Below, in pieces: positions 32,254-42,589 of a stretch of DNA of 64,000 nt (the stretch's first letter is position 1; each line of letters opens with the position of its first letter). This DNA comes from Lepraria neglecta. Its lineage: Eukaryota; Ascomycota; Lecanoromycetes; Lecanorales; Stereocaulaceae. The notes under the pieces were generated by a model. That model saw nothing but the letters and a program-made list of their open reading frames with translations. It was not told the origin of the DNA and ran no database searches. A program made the position numbers and the translations under genes. The DNA lies in the NCBI GenBank assembly GCA_033220425.1, contig CM065651.1:3720001-3784000 (forward strand). Reading direction: 5' to 3'.

Positions 32254-34030
32254 TATGGAGTCAGTGGATGTTGAAGCCTTCCAGATCCAGGGAGCTCTGG
32301 AGATACATTTGTACCTACCTATTCAAGCCAAGCCCCTCGATATTCACTTCCCGGTCTGAACTAATCGATAGCTCGGGAAACTGTCAGGAATCTAGCGAGT
32401 ATCTCTAGAGATCTGTGCTAGATACCAATGCAGCACACGGCAGCTTAGCGATGCAGGTCACTCTCTAGCCCGTTGAAAGAGGCAGGTAGAATTTGTCTGC
32501 CGTGAAGCTCGTGGCTGTCAATCGTGCAAGCGAATCACCCGCGCAGTGGGGAGAAGAGATCCGGGCAAGGCAATCTCCCTTGGGCACGCCGGCACTCTGT
32601 CAATCAAAGAGCTCTGTGCGAGAGCGGGGCACTGGAATTCGATATTCGATTAGTTAAGAGGCGAACAAGAAAGGAAGGTGGAAAGTCGTGTCGAGATCAA
32701 GGTCAGGAGAGATAGATAAGATAAGCCATCTCCAATCGCCAAGCCTGACCAATAAGACAACGCGCAATTACACAGTCGCAATCTGACACAATTATGTCTC
32801 ATTATTCCGCCCAAAGCTGACGTTGACACTTGACGTTGATGTTGACAAATTCAATGTCGCATCTTTATTCCTTAGCGATCCTCCCTGCCTCAAATTGGTT
32901 TGAAACATCTGGGGTCGCATGTCTCATCGTGCTCACGTGTCATCCTGCCCCAAGATTGTCTCAGGCCTCCGAGTCAGGAATCAATCTCTGTCGCTCCTTT
33001 CCCCCTGTGGGATTTGGTGTGGCTGAGCGTCTCAGAACGAACTGACCGCTAATCCTAATCCTCCCATCTCTCTCACCTACCCAAATAGACCAAGCGATTT
33101 CCTAGTAAGACGGAAATTAAAGGTAAATGCATCGCAAGGCTGTGCTACGTCTCGCTCAGAAAAGATCTCTGAGATTATTGAGTCAGAAATATGAACGAAC
33201 CGAGCAGTCAGAAAGCAGTAATTTGGGTCTGCGGTATTCGCAATGTTGGAAGGATGTATTAAAGGTGTCTTAATCGGTCGCACAGCCTTGTTTCGTCTAG
33301 ATTGAATACCACACTGTCGGTCCCTGCATCATGCATCAGGAACACGTGGCATGTAGGTGGTTCGTGCGACGTGCCGGAGGCTCTGCTGCGTCGCTACGTT
33401 CAGCTGGCCGCCTGGAGGGCCTTGGGGGTGCATTGTGCGTGTTTCGTATAATGGAATGTTACATTCGAAATGTACGCCTTGAACATGTGGAAGGTACAGT
33501 AAGCGATGAGGTGTCCTCGTCCTGCTGCCTGCTGCCTGCTGTCTCCCTGACAGTTTCAGCAGGGATAAGTTGTCAAGTTGTAAAGTGAGGACGAGTGATT
33601 TCAGAGCTAGATACAGTAACGTGATTTGATGATATCGGATGCGCCGAGCCAATGCAATATGGACACGCTGTGCTTGCAAATCAGTCTCATAAAACGCGTG
33701 AGTAAATCAATGACATGCAAAACATGTGGTATCATAGTAAGCAAATGCTCCGAACCCGTCCGACCGGTGATCTTGCTATGTTCATTAAGCCCTCAACCCG
33801 CTCCGCTCATCATTTCAATATGTACTTGAAATAACTTCGAAAACAAATTCGTGAGTGATCTCCGCCCTTCGAGATCCGATAGCGCGAACACGGCAAGGAC
33901 CGGTGGTGAGACCTTGCGAATCCTGCAATCTACTGGTGAGGCAAGCACCGCTGACTGATGCCAAGCGAGGGTTTCAGGAATCCCTCAACATCAATGAGGC
34001 GTTCTAAAAGTGTTTCGGAGTGTGTAGGAT
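32254..34030. other. long intergenic spacer
   Basis: This 1.78 kb contains the amine oxidase promoter and the 3' flank of the SANT protein gene. I see no ORF with domain or codon character, no tRNA-like A/B box pair, and no repeat beyond a short CTGCTGCCTGCTGCCTGCTG microrepeat near 33.52 kb. Confidence 0.5.
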
Positions 34031-35233
34031 TCATAATGTTGGTTGTCGGGGGCTGTGACTGTAACTTAGTGATTCCACGGGAGATGTGGTATCCCAAGGA
34101 TCCTGGAGGAAGTTTGACTGTGTGTTCGAAAAAGAGCCTCGTTGTTCTGGATGTATCTCCTCCCATTTTCGTGCGCAGTACTTAGCAGGCCAGCGTTCTG
34201 AGGCGCCAAAGTCCAGCATCTGGGTGAGGCAGAATGTTAGCGTTGCTCTAGATAGGTCTAAGTCTCGGGAGTTTCAGATCTTTGGGTTTGGTTTGGGTTT
34301 GAGGAACTTGGCTGGACTCGCAAGGCTTACCTTTGCGGCGATGATGTCGAACTGGAACTTCTCCCAATAGTCATAGGCTTGTTCGAGTGCTTGAACCTAG
34401 GTCTCACGATCAGAATCACATTGTAGGGTGTAACAAAGAAAAAGGCGGCTTACATCGGTCTCAGTCCATGTTCGCATCCGCTCTCGCAGTCTTTTGAAAC
34501 GCATCTGCAACGCAGGTACTTGGTAGGACTTTCCCAGGTCGGTTTGGAAGCGGACGGCTATGTCCTTCCAAGGCAAATTCTCATCCTCTTTGAGTTTGAG
34601 CAGCAGCTGCTCTTCCTCGTTGAGCTCGACTGGGCCAGACGTCGATGGCGCTCGCTTGCGCTTCTTCTGACCGTACTCTGAGGATTCCTCATCTTCGCGC
34701 ATGCGCTTGAGAGCGTTCATTTGCCGAAGTCCGACTGGGTCTGGAGCGATAGGAATTGGAGCCTGTCTGCCGGGGGATGCGCTAGGGTTCGAAACTGCGT
34801 ACTCTGCACCATAGAATGGGCTTGGTGGCGCTTTGCTTGAAGAGGGAAGTGGTTGGGGTGACATGGAGAATATTGGCTGTCCGTAGTCCTCATGCTTTAT
34901 ACGGTATGGGTTGTCTGTGAAAAGTAGATCCTCCACATTTGGTCCAAAGGTGCTTGGACTGCTCTTTGGCCTTGAGAAGGGAACCACGTGTGGGGGCATG
35001 TGAGAGACCTGGATCGGAGGCGGTATGTGAGGAGAAGAGTATGATGTGTCGTAGTCATGAGGGTGTAACGGCCCCGGACTGCGCGGAGGAAACGTTCGCC
35101 GTCCAGAAAACGACGGTGTGCTTAGTAGGGAGGATGGGTTCCATCCTGGCTCCGAGAACTGGTGGGGATTCATCATCTGGCTGGGATAGATCACGTCGAC
35201 CCCGGAGCTACCGTAGTATTGATCCAGAGACAT
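34031..35233 (-). CDS. SANT/Myb-like DNA-binding domain protein
   Basis: Three exons: 35233-34454, 34396-34331 and 34219-34031 (344 residues). The start MSLDQYYGSS was preferred to an upstream in-frame ATG at 35320 that adds 29 unconvincing residues. The N-terminal two-thirds is Pro/Ser-rich and disordered. A basic stretch QKKRKRAP (possible nuclear signal) leads into a SANT-like helix set (LNEEEQLLLKLKEDENLPWK, RFQTDLGKSYQVPALQMRFK) and a second helical unit reached after the splices (DVQALEQAYDYWEKFQFDII, ASERWPAKYCARKWEEIHPE). This tandem arrangement resembles the smaller gene at 62696-63726. Probably a nuclear regulator; target unknown. Confidence 0.75.
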
Positions 35234-35876
35234 TAAGACTCTTATGATGTAGTAGGAAATGAGAGCATATATATCCTGAGAGCAAGCCTCGATTCCTTCT
35301 TTAGATCGTTTGGACCCCACGAAGGATTCGCTCTATAACGGTAATATGGTACGAAAAGAGCAGGTGTGACGGTCCAATGCAGGTTCAGGTCATGCAGGTC
35401 TATGTGTACCTGAATATCAAGTAGGAAAAGGCATAGACTAAATGGGAGGAGGTGGGGCTGTGTTAGTAGAAAGGAAATGAACGTATGGCTTATCAGAATT
35501 GATGTTATAGACTGTGCCAGGTGCTGCGGTCAACGTCTTTTGCATCATCCTTGACAGCGTGAGATTGATATATGAATGATCGCAATCCCGGTGTAAGAAG
35601 GTTTAGTAGGGTTAAGTGGGCTTAGCGGAGTAGCGGTTTCAGCATTTTTGGGGAATTTTTAGCGATCTACCTCAGGGAACTGACTTCCCACGAGGCTTGA
35701 AGGATGCCATACCATTATTCTATAGATGGTATAGCGTGTGAGAGGAGGATAGAAGTCTCCGAAATAAAAATGGGGTTAATTTTGGCCGATGTCTGCTCGT
35801 TGAAAATAGTCCCACGTTAATTAGAGTGTTTAAGCGCCCTGACATCAGATTAAGCAATGGGCATGTCAGAAATAAC
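35234..35876. other. promoter-side spacer
   Basis: This 643 bp upstream of the SANT gene holds its likely promoter. No gene is supported. Confidence 0.5.
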
Positions 35877-36600
35877 TCATACCGGTAGCAAAGGACCGAC
35901 TGCTTTCCTAACAATGGAACACACTGCCTTCAGTAATTTCTTCCAGATGGCATGATCTTTCCTGTACCACGAAACGAGAAGATCATGTAAGAGATTTAGC
36001 GAAATCGGAGGCTCTCCCTCGAAACTCTCCAAACGCTGATCTGCGGCGGAATCCTCCAGCAATTCTAGAAGCACAGACACCAATGGGAGGTTCGTTCTGG
36101 AGATCTGACTCAACCGTTTGAGATATTTTGATGTCTAGGCTTGCGTGGATTGTCGTGTGGCCACGAATACTTCTTCGCCGGCCTGCCACGCACCTAAATG
36201 CAGGTAACTTCCTTCCCCTGCGACCCACGGCTATGAATTCCTTTCAATAGATTCCCGAGAAATTGGATAAATGCTGTAACGTGGTTGACGCATGCTTCGC
36301 CTAATGCGGACAAAATCCCACGTAGCTTGTCGCCAAAGTCCCATGTCCGGTTTCTCCACGACCTGGTTCTTTTCGTAAGAGGGTACAGGGAGTCTGGAGA
36401 GCTGCTAGAACTGCCCCACAATGAGCGAAAGCAAGAGCGAGCTCTAGTGGCGGCGATAGTACATAGCTCATGTAACCTTGATCGATCCGTAGGATTATCT
36501 AACTGCCTTGTGGAAGCCCTGGAAGATGTCAAAGTTGAACATCCCGGCACTCGGCACTCGGCACCTGCAAGCCGCGAATACATTTGGCGAACAGACCACT
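35877..36600 (-). pseudogene. unresolved minus-strand coding remnant
   Basis: Two protein-like segments lie in different minus-strand frames. One at about 36.56-36.2 kb contains WDFGDKLRGILSALGEACVN and HVTAFIQFLGNLLKG. The other, at 36.13-35.88 kb, contains LPLVSVLLELLEDSAADQRL and LLVSWYRKDHAIWKKLLKAV before a stop. A GTGCGT...CCTAG segment between them could be an intron, but the upstream frame has a TAG immediately before the donor. Either the splice is different or the gene is broken. No family is recognised. Confidence 0.35.
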
Positions 36601-37953
36601 CATTTTTAGTCTCAGTTCAAAAAGCCTAAATTAGCTGGCTTTTATTCTAAGCTTACCCGTCTTATGATATTTAAGGATACATTATGGCGGTCTACTAAGC
36701 CTAGCTGGGCCGTGAGCTATTTATATACCCAGATCTGGAAGCATTTGCGATAACTCTACTTATGCAAGCCTCATAGCGGAGAATAGAACTGCTTGAGGGG
36801 CCGGAGAGATGGAAAGAAACTGTACTGTGCTGCTGGGGACAGGAATAGACGTGGTGGAGAATATTTGCCAAGCGGAGGTACGCGAAAAAAAAGCAATATG
36901 AAGAAGCAGGCATGCTCGGTGGAATTGCTACTTCGGCATTACTGTCTTCGGAACAATATGACGGGGTGAAGAAGAAATAAGCGAAGACTGTGGATGACCT
37001 GAAAGCGGCATATGCAGAGGGATATATATATGCCGCTTCAGCTCAGCGGGCTAGGCTCTGGAAGCGTGGAGAGTTGTAGATAAGTAGTGTGCCTTGAATA
37101 CCTCCGTGAGTAACCTAATAGAAGAGACCAAGTGAGGCCTTTTTTTCCGCTTTAGGTCTTCTAAAGTGGTCATGATTATGTCTCATTATTTTCCTTCGGT
37201 ACCTTTTGCAAGTGGTCTCCTGATCAGCGTTACCGCGTCTAGCTTGATGTTTCATCGACCGTGTAGTAATCTGAAACATGGAAAAATCACATAATAATGA
37301 TGGGGAATGCCAGTGATATTCCCGGATCAAGTATCGGGTACTTTAGTTGTACGGGACAAACGATGGTAACCGAGGTATCCGATACTGTAGATTTTTGAAT
37401 CTGGAAGCGAAGTACTAAGCTCCTAGAGATGCAACAAAAGCTGGCAAAAAGTGACTTCATAGTTGTCCAAAAGGTAGATTTTGACATTTGAGACATCGAC
37501 AAATAATAAGTACGCTCTGTCCATCAATAATGCCTCACCCAAGACTAAGACTTTAATATGAGCAACTGCTGACAACGTCGTAGTGTGATTTGACCTTGAC
37601 TATTCCAGGGCTGTGCCATTAAATCTTCATGGACTCGCTCTCGGTAACCTTCGGCAGGCTCAGAGCCGTATCTTGGCATTCATCTTTCTGAAACACATGC
37701 ACATCATGAGGAGACGGCTGGCTTGCGTATGTGGTGGCTGGACAAACTCATTCGATGTGGTGGTTGCATTTCAGGTCTCCACCATCAGCAAGACTCAGTT
37801 AATGGTGGACCATAAGTATGCCTCGAGCAAGGAATATATGTATCAAGGCCTAGAACGGCGCTCCAACTTCTGTGCGACGTAGTTATCGAGCATCGATTGC
37901 ATCCTGCTCTTTCGTCTCGCCATTCCTGCCCACTGTTTCTCCCTCTAGTCCCT
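36601..37953. other. intergenic spacer
   Basis: This 1.35 kb is somewhat AT-rich, with no supported gene. Short minus-strand frames near 36.7-36.9 kb and 37.1-37.5 kb lack motifs. Confidence 0.5.
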
Positions 37954-38959
37954 TCACTGGTGAGGCCTAGCATCTTCATCGCTTTCATCGTCGTCCATTA
38001 TGCCAGCTAATTCGTCATCCCTTACTTTCGAATCTTGTGCTTTGTTTCGTGGGTCTATCACACCTTCATCCGCGGACACAGATATTCCTCTTAGTCCCCA
38101 CTTGCCTCCTCCTCTGGACGATGGCGCGGTATCATCATCGTTTGCTCCATCTCCTGCGCCTCTTTCCTCGTCATCGATACCTGGATCTCCCCGCCCGAGC
38201 ACGCGACTGACCAAAAACCCTCTGCTCAGATCGTCCGAATCAACTACACCACCATTTCGCAGCTTGACTCGTTGCCTCGTCCAATATACCCACGCAAAGT
38301 CAACGTAGAACGCGGTCTGGATAATACCGAAGAGTACTGCTCGCCACTCAAAGTGGTGTTCGGATGAAGCCGCTCGTACGATCCAGTTCAGTATATAGAA
38401 CCCGCGGTACGAGCCCAGCGTCAGGAGGTAAAAAGAGTCGATGACCGTTGGCACTGTGGTCTGCCTTAATAGGAGTAGTTGGGGTACAACGCACACCGAC
38501 TCAAGGATGATAGAAAATGTCCAAAGTATGTCAGAGAAGTCAGTGCGCTGTTTGGCAAGATTGATTACGATGACCACAGGCGTCAGGACGATTGATCCTC
38601 CGAGGCAGTATGCCCCTAGTCTCCATGACTTCTCTCGCTCCCTGGTTCGCGCATACACTCTCGTCATCAGTAGGATGATGTAGAGCGAGGAGATGATGTA
38701 GAAATTTTTCAGGATGAAGTTCCACCATGAGACTCTAGGAGGCACCCAGAGGAGGTCCAGGTAGCGAGTACAGAAGACGGCGACGTAGAACATCTGCGTA
38801 ATCAGTGAAACCCCTGGCAGTTATCAATTAGTATGACACTCATAGTGTTTCCCTTGCAGAAGACTTACCCTCAGCACTGCGATTGCTATGTATGGCCCAA
38901 ATCAAGATGCACTTGGACGCGGTATGGGAGACATCCCCTAGGACACGGAATATGTTCAT
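37954..38959 (-). CDS. ER lumen protein-retaining (KDEL) receptor family, with long acidic tail
   Basis: Seven-helix Golgi/ER receptor that returns escaped HDEL/KDEL proteins to the ER. Two exons, 38959-38869 and 38813-37954, give 316 residues. The start MNIFRVLGDVSHTASK is the family start, so the ATG three codons upstream was not used. The splice joins NRSAEG to VSLITQMFYVAVFCTRYLDL. Further family blocks are FYIISSLYIILLMTRVYART, a DFSDILWTFSIILESVCVVP-type helix and the YRGFYILNWIVRA region. The core ends near residue 210. The remaining ~100 residues are hydrophilic and acidic (ERGAGDGANDDDTAPSS ... DDDESDEDARPHQ), whereas yeast and animal receptors end soon after helix seven. It could be the main ERD2 or a divergent paralogue. 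Confidence 0.9.
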
Positions 38960-39467
38960 GTGTATCATCCTAGCGTACCCGAGCCGGAGCTCGAAATATT
39001 CAGAGGAGGGGACGTTGTGGAGGTGCTTGTATGGGGAGGGTTGAACGCGCAGCAGCACTGCCTCTACAGCCTGCTGATCTGCCACTTGGAGGCGTGCCTC
39101 AAGACAGCCCAGACGACTCAATAGAGAGGATGGATGACGCTCTTTATGTATTGTAGACCTTGTTGGATTCTTCAAGGTGTTTTCAGACAGTCTTCAGATA
39201 GATGCGAGCCGTGCCCTAAAGATAGAGATCTCGAAACGCTGGAGATTCCTTCCTTTGGGGTGTACTGTAGAGGATACTTTACAGTCTAAGTGCTGTAATC
39301 TTGGCAAGCCTCCTGCGAAAAAGCGGAGAATGTGGATGCGGCTAAGCTAGTGTTTCCCCGCTTTATGCGCTTTATGTTATCCTCTTCCAACGCCAGGAAG
39401 CACTTACATTATTTGGACTAACCTTTCAACAGCACCCTGTCAAACACCTTACCGGGCAACGCCGAAG
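38960..39467. other. divergent promoter spacer
   Basis: This 508 bp separates the divergent starts of the KDEL-receptor-like gene and the DUF1772-like gene. No internal gene is supported. Confidence 0.55.
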
Positions 39468-40053
39468 ATGGTGCCCACGCCTACTGCCATCCGTGTTGCT
39501 CAGACATTGGGCATTACCACTTCTGCATATGTTGCAGGTAAGCTGCACTCCGCCCGAGCGACTCCTTGAAGAACCAGGGCTTACAAGCTCATTGTATCTA
39601 GGGAGCATATTCTCCATATCCTATCTCTCTGTACCCAGTTTCCTCCTCGCGCCCAGTCCAGTCCTTGCGCGCCAATGGCAACTCTCCTTCGACCGAGGAA
39701 AGATCATCAACCCGGCTATCGCGCTTGTCTCAATCTTCTCTTATGCCTGGCTATCCTACAAGCTGTACGGGACATTGAACCATCCCAAGGCTGAGATGTA
39801 TGCGCTGTCCGCCATTGCCACGCTGGGTATCTGGCCATACACAATCTTCGGCATGATGCCTACGAATAAGAAGCTATTTAAGAAGTATGATGAGATGAAG
39901 GGATTGAGTGTTGAGGAGAAGGCTACTGAAGTGGGGCTTGCGAAGGGCGAGTCGACGAAGGAGCTTGTGGATCGATGGGGTATGTTCAATTTGGGTCGGG
40001 GCATGCTTCCTCTTGTGGGAGCTGTTCTGGGCATGTGGGCGACTCTCGACTAG
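39468..40053 (+). CDS. DUF1772 (anthrone oxygenase-like) membrane protein
   Basis: Two exons, 39468-39537 and 39602-40053, 173 residues. The 64-bp intron interrupts the first hydrophobic segment (TLGITTSAYVAG joined to SIFSISYLSVPSFLLAP). Further hydrophobic stretches are ALVSIFSYAWLSYKLYG, ALSAIATLGIWPYTIFGMMP and MLPLVGAVLGMWATL. Motif TNKKLFKKYDEMKGLS and the helix order fit the DUF1772 superfamily, which includes small oxygenase-like proteins in polyketide clusters. No polyketide synthase is nearby, so a housekeeping or unknown role is more likely here. Confidence 0.8.
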
Positions 40054-40414
40054 GGCTTTGGGACAGCAAGGAACAGGGACGATACAGAAACGTGGAATGA
40101 TATTGTAAAGACGTGTAAAATAGCTTCTTGTTGGATATGCGAGCGGTTGCTAGGACCTTTGGAGCTGGCTTTGGAAGACTGGCAAAAGCGAGATGGAGCA
40201 TGCTGGACCCATAACTTGGATCCTTAGGCATGAGTACCAAAGCTACTTAGTAGACTTTTGGAAATTTTTGTCGATATGCACATGGTGAATGATTTATCTT
40301 TTTGTTTGCGAAGATTGGTACAAATAACATTATTCAACGTCTTCGTCACCAACAGTCTTTGAAATCTGTTATAACAATCCACTTCCGCAAAAGCTCTTCC
40401 CTTGTCATTCAATC
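40054..40414. other. spacer
   Basis: This 361 bp follows the DUF1772-like gene. No feature is recognised. Confidence 0.5.
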
Positions 40415-40936
40415 TTGCAGAATTGGAACAGAAAAGATGGCGACCCAGAAGGCGAGTCAAAAGAGATGAAGCCGGCTTCGAAGCAAGACAAAGAGTTCAA
40501 AGACATACAAGAGCAAAACAATGCCCAAAGAGAGCAAGAGATTGGGGAAGCGGAAGCAGGAACAGCGAAGGATAAGCAAAATCCCTGTCGAAAAGAAAAC
40601 GATACGGGTCGGAGCAATGAACACGAGGCGTCCAGTATCAGGCGGGCTGGCATGTCAGGCCAATGTGGAGGAGCAAATTCTGGGAGGCGTGACGATTTCA
40701 GGAGGGGAGGCGGAGGGCGGAGGGGGCCACAAGAAAGGAGGCAGTGGAGGAGGCGTGATATTCTGCGGATGAGAGTTCTGGTTCAACAAGAGCAGGGAAG
40801 GCGGAATTTAGCATTCCAGAGTAGTCGAGTGTGGAGATTTATCTGCTTCCAGGAAGCAGGATGTTGCTCACGTCGTGGTGAAACATTGTTGCAGACCCTG
40901 ATAAAAGATTTTTTTGGGCTCTTGGTCAACTTTTGA
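40415..40936 (+). CDS. hypothetical hydrophilic protein, low support
   Basis: A 173-residue ORF, Gln/Glu/Lys-rich in its first half (KPASKQDKEFKDIQEQNNAQ) and Gly/Arg-rich later (FRRGGGGRRGP). A second frame from 40521 also reads as basic protein (KRLGKRKQEQRRISKIPVEK), so the true frame, or whether either is translated, is unclear. Its 3' end overlaps the stop codon region of the convergent DOM34 gene by about 11 bp. It may be chance low-complexity coding potential. Confidence 0.25.
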   Translation: MQNWNRKDGDPEGESKEMKPASKQDKEFKDIQEQNNAQREQEIGEAEAGTAKDKQNPCRKENDTGRSNEHEASSIRRAGMSGQCGGANSGRRDDFRRGGGGRRGPQERRQWRRRDILRMRVLVQQEQGRRNLAFQSSRVWRFICFQEAGCCSRRGETLLQTLIKDFFGLLVNF

Positions 40937-42191
40937 TTCCATTGATATCACCATTAGGCATTAAATCTTCCTCTTCCTCATCTTCATCTAGATATTCTAA
41001 TGGAAAGGTTAGCATCGCCGCAATGCCTCCCAGCCCCTCTAATTGCTTCCCGCTCTCATGTGTACTACTCAACACCCTCACCTCCCCTCCCTCCGTCTCC
41101 CTAACTTTATCAACTAGGCTGACCCACCTCCTCCTTACACCCACGTCCTGTGAGCGAAATAATGAGTCGCTGATCAGTAATATCCCACCACCTCTCCCGA
41201 CTGCACCTTTCTCCACCGCTTGCTCAACTTCGCCTGGCCCATACGCGGCTCTCCCATCATCTTTAAACAGTAAATCCATAAAGTCATTCATCAATCTCGT
41301 TTCTTTTGCATACTTCGTATCTTTTAACCTGGCAAGCACTTCGGGCGTTTGTAATACTTCGTTCAGAGAGTGTAGATATCCGGAGGCACTGTGAGATACA
41401 ACAAAGTTCGACTTCTGGGCGAGTAACGCTTTGTTTCCTGTTCGAGTGGCAGTTTCGAGAACATGTCTAAGAAAGGCTTGGGCGACGAAGCCGGGAGAAG
41501 CGAGGAGGATGGGCTTGTTTTCTGTCAGGTCGAGTTGACGGAGAAGGGTGTCCATTGTGGTTTGGAAGAATTTCTCTAGAGCCTGGAAGACATCAGCTTG
41601 CCAGTGACCTCGCACATTTTATGGTCCCTCCGTGACAGAACCTACCTTATCATGATCCCCTTGCCTCCCCATCCCCCTCTTCTTCGGCACCGTCATCTCA
41701 ACCTTTTGTCTGAGCACTGTTCTGTGCCCTGTCAGAATCGCCAAATGCGCTAGTCCCTCCTGCATGATCACAGCCCACACATCCGCACTCTTAACTGGAT
41801 CACACGCCTCCTTCACCAAATTCCTAGCCACACTGTCCCACCCTTCCTTCTTCTCGATATTGAAGTTCCTGTTCAGCTCCAAATCTAACGTGTGAAATTG
41901 TCCCACTTTTGTATACTTCGTCTCCTCCACTATTCTCCCTGAGACGTGTAGTTGTGCAGATTGAGTATCGAAGTCGAGCTTCTCGACGGAGATCAGGAGG
42001 GTGATATGCACGCGCGTGGAGGATGTGCTACCCGTCGCGGACTCTGTGGTAACTCGGCGAACGGCAGAGGCTTTGAGAAGGTCGCCGGGGCGGATCAGGT
42101 TGTAGGCGAACCACATGTCTTCTGGTTCTTCAGGGAAGAGCGTTATGCTGCCGGAGCCATCGCGGTCGATGGATTGTTTTATGAGGCGCAT
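40926..42191 (-). CDS. DOM34: Dom34/Pelota ribosome rescue factor
   Basis: An eRF1-related protein that, with the GTPase Hbs1, releases stalled ribosomes in no-go and non-stop decay. Two exons, 42191-41646 and 41582-40926, give 400 residues. The N-terminal Sm-like domain starts MRLIKQSIDRDGSGSITLFP and includes EEPEDMWFAYNLIRPGD and the RVHITLLISVEKLDFD strand. The central domain follows: AVIMQEGLAHLAILTGHRTV, and the KKRGMGRQGDHDK loop that crosses the splice. The C-terminal domain has NKPILLASPGFVAQAFLRHV, FVVSHSASGYLHSLNEVL, and ILLISDSLFRSQDVGVRRRW near the end. An acidic tail (DEDEEEEDL) closes it. As expected for Dom34, there is no GGQ motif. No defects were seen. Confidence 0.95.
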
Positions 42192-42589
42192 GGTGAGCAG
42201 GAGAAAGATTCAAATTGAGTCTCTATGCGTGTAGCAGGGAGGGAAATCGTCTTAGAAACGGCTTCGAGGGATCTGGAAAGGAGGATAGTCTCGTGGTTGT
42301 ATGCTGCGGAGAGGGAAGCCGTGTTTAGCTATTTGTGCAACTTGACAAGGGTGGGATGCTCGTAAGAATGATAGCGAGGGAGACTTGTGTGATGAATGGA
42401 GGAGGACCTTGGGTTCTTCCTACCTGATCTCGCATTCATGTCTTTGAGCTCTCCGCCAAAGAAACAGCCGTTATCGATAAGGAGTCCGTTTTAGGGTTAG
42501 CTTATTTCAAAACATATTCCGCTACTCTGTCAGCATTGCCATCCTTGAAGACGTCATATTCCGCTGCCGTTATAAATACATAGGCATAT
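42192..42589. other. divergent promoter spacer
   Basis: This 398 bp lies between the divergent starts of DOM34 and the aldo/keto reductase. Nothing else is supported. Confidence 0.55.

Noticed and set aside
39468-40053. DUF1772 gene as part of a polyketide cluster
   Set aside because: The neighbours are DOM34 and a KDEL receptor; no polyketide synthase or tailoring genes are near.
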